Under the pieces are notes generated by a model. It did no database searches. It was given only the letters and a program-made list of their open reading frames with translations, and was not told the DNA's origin. A stretch of 6,404 bases of DNA, from NCBI GenBank assembly GCA_015486895.1, contig WFQT01000033.1, forward strand, positions 1 to 6,404. The letters run 5' to 3'. This DNA is from Anaerolineae bacterium (GTDB lineage Bacteria > Chloroflexota > Anaerolineae > JAADDB01). Below are positions 5,428-6,404 of the stretch, piece after piece. The first letter of the stretch is position 1; the number at the start of each line of letters is the position of its first letter. Both the position numbers and the translations under genes were made by a program.

Positions 5428-6404
5428 TTGGGAGTGATCAGAAACCCTTTGGGGCCATTGACTTCGCCGGAGTTTGCGTATGCGCTGGGGGAACCTTTCT
5501 TCCACCTTTTTGGATTACGGCGTCGGGAGGGAGACCTTGATCTTGCCAAGGTGAAGCGTGTTTTGGTGGTGCGGACAGATTCCATTGGCGACGTGATCCT
5601 GACGATCCCATTTTTGCGTGAGTTGCGGCGGAATCTGCCGGAAGCTTGGATATCTCTGGTTGTCCGACCGTTGGTTTACGACTTGATAGCGCTTTGTCCT
5701 TACGTAAATGAAGTACTGACCTACGATTGGGACGTCGGCGGAGAATCACATGTTGTACGGAGATACCGGCGTCACCGGCGAGCGTTGAAACTGGCTTGGC
5801 AGCATTTGTTAAAGCGGCGGTTTGACTTGGCTATTGTCCCGCGTTGGGCTGTCGATTTCTATCACGCGACTTTTGTTGCTTACTTCAGCGGGGCCAATTG
5901 GCGGGTAGGATACTCCGAAAAAGTCCTTGAGGAGAAACAAGCGCGCAATGCAGGCTACGATCGCTTGCTAACCCACGTGATTCTTGATGATACGACTAAA
6001 CACGAGGTGGCGCGTAGCTTAGATATATTGCGCTTCCTCGGGGGGGATGTTCAAGAGGATAAGTTAGAGCTGTGGGTAGATGAAGATGATGACGCATATG
6101 CAGCGCAGGTTTTGCGCTCTCATGCCGTCCATCCCGGCAAACCGTTAATTGCCTTTGGCCCCGGGGCGGGTTTGCAGAACCGCCTGTGGCCACTTGAACG
6201 TTTTGTGGCAGTAGGTTCTTGGTTGATAAAGCAATATGGTGCCCGTATTCTGGTTGTTGGCGGCCCTGGCGAAGAGCCGTTGGGATGTGCCTTACGGCAA
6301 CAGTTAGGCGATCCTGTTATCGATGTGGTTGGAAGAGCTTCCTTGCGGCAGTCGAGCGCACTTTTGAAACGATGCGACCTCTACGTGGGGAATGATTCCG
6401 GCCC
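5428..6404 (+). CDS. Family 9 glycosyltransferase (heptosyltransferase-like), partial at 3' end
   Basis: About 325 codons are present and the frame is still open at the window end. Numbering from the TTG at 5428, residues 42-53 (VKRVLVVRTDSI) followed by GDVILTIPFLREL are the N-terminal strand and glycine loop typical of GT9 glycosyltransferases. FDLAIVPRW near 132-140 closes the first Rossmann domain. IAFGPGAGLQNRLWP near 242-256 starts the second, nucleotide-sugar-binding domain. ILVVGGPGEE follows, and GNDSGP at the window edge is the family signature that normally continues into a His. The missing end is probably 30-60 residues. About 40 residues precede the usual N-terminus. The start is TTG 5428 or GTG 5434; there is no ATG start in this frame. 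It probably adds a sugar (heptose in the best-known members) to the glycan or its lipid carrier. It lies 27 nt after the preceding stop, in the same operon. Confidence 0.85.
   Translation, partial: MGVIRNPLGPLTSPEFAYALGEPFFHLFGLRRREGDLDLAKVKRVLVVRTDSIGDVILTIPFLRELRRNLPEAWISLVVRPLVYDLIALCPYVNEVLTYDWDVGGESHVVRRYRRHRRALKLAWQHLLKRRFDLAIVPRWAVDFYHATFVAYFSGANWRVGYSEKVLEEKQARNAGYDRLLTHVILDDTTKHEVARSLDILRFLGGDVQEDKLELWVDEDDDAYAAQVLRSHAVHPGKPLIAFGPGAGLQNRLWPLERFVAVGSWLIKQYGARILVVGGPGEEPLGCALRQQLGDPVIDVVGRASLRQSSALLKRCDLYVGNDSG

Noticed and set aside
5438..5749. 103-codon open frame on the - strand
   Set aside because: It is antisense to the GT9 glycosyltransferase, whose motifs are clear in the + frame; composition is Arg/Ser/Pro-rich as expected for a shadow frame.

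Overview
This window holds part of a cell-surface polysaccharide locus, all on the + strand. A partial gene unrelated to the locus lies at the left edge. It is followed by about 650 bases without a convincing gene, then five tightly packed genes: a GDP-L-fucose synthase-like reductase (fcl), the permease and ATPase of an ABC-2 glycan exporter (wzm, wzt), a polysaccharide pyruvyl transferase-family protein, and a family 9 glycosyltransferase that runs off the right edge.

Organism: a bacterium of medium GC (roughly 50%). The OB-fold tail of the left-edge gene and the style of the exporter and epimerase proteins remind me of Chloroflexota (Anaerolineae-like) genomes. This is a low-confidence impression from sequence style, and there is no rRNA or other marker gene here. 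No mobile element, CRISPR array, tRNA or rRNA was found.

Layout: bases 1-417 are the 3' end of a protein with an OB-fold-like domain, whose last third may be frameshifted. Bases 613-661 hold two overlapping sigma-70-type promoter candidates, the second with a perfect extended -10. From there a leader of about 400 nt runs to the fcl start at 1068. The leader contains hairpins, a sequence resembling the JUMPStart/ops elements of enterobacterial polysaccharide operons, and a 15-nt match to the complement of a universal 16S rRNA segment. The operon then runs 1068 to beyond 6404 with gaps of -1, 2, 6 and 27 nt, so it is probably one transcript.

How the genes may work together: Fcl would supply GDP-L-fucose or a related deoxysugar nucleotide. 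Glycosyltransferases, of which the GT9 protein is the first of possibly several, build a chain on a lipid carrier. The pyruvyl transferase-like protein may add a pyruvate ketal. Wzm/Wzt exports the finished chain across the cytoplasmic membrane. Wzt has a C-terminal extension like the glycan-recognition domain of O-antigen exporters, and it lies directly beside the pyruvyl transferase gene; this suggests, but does not prove, that a pyruvylated end is the export signal. The gene families are known. The least explained part of the window is the long leader.
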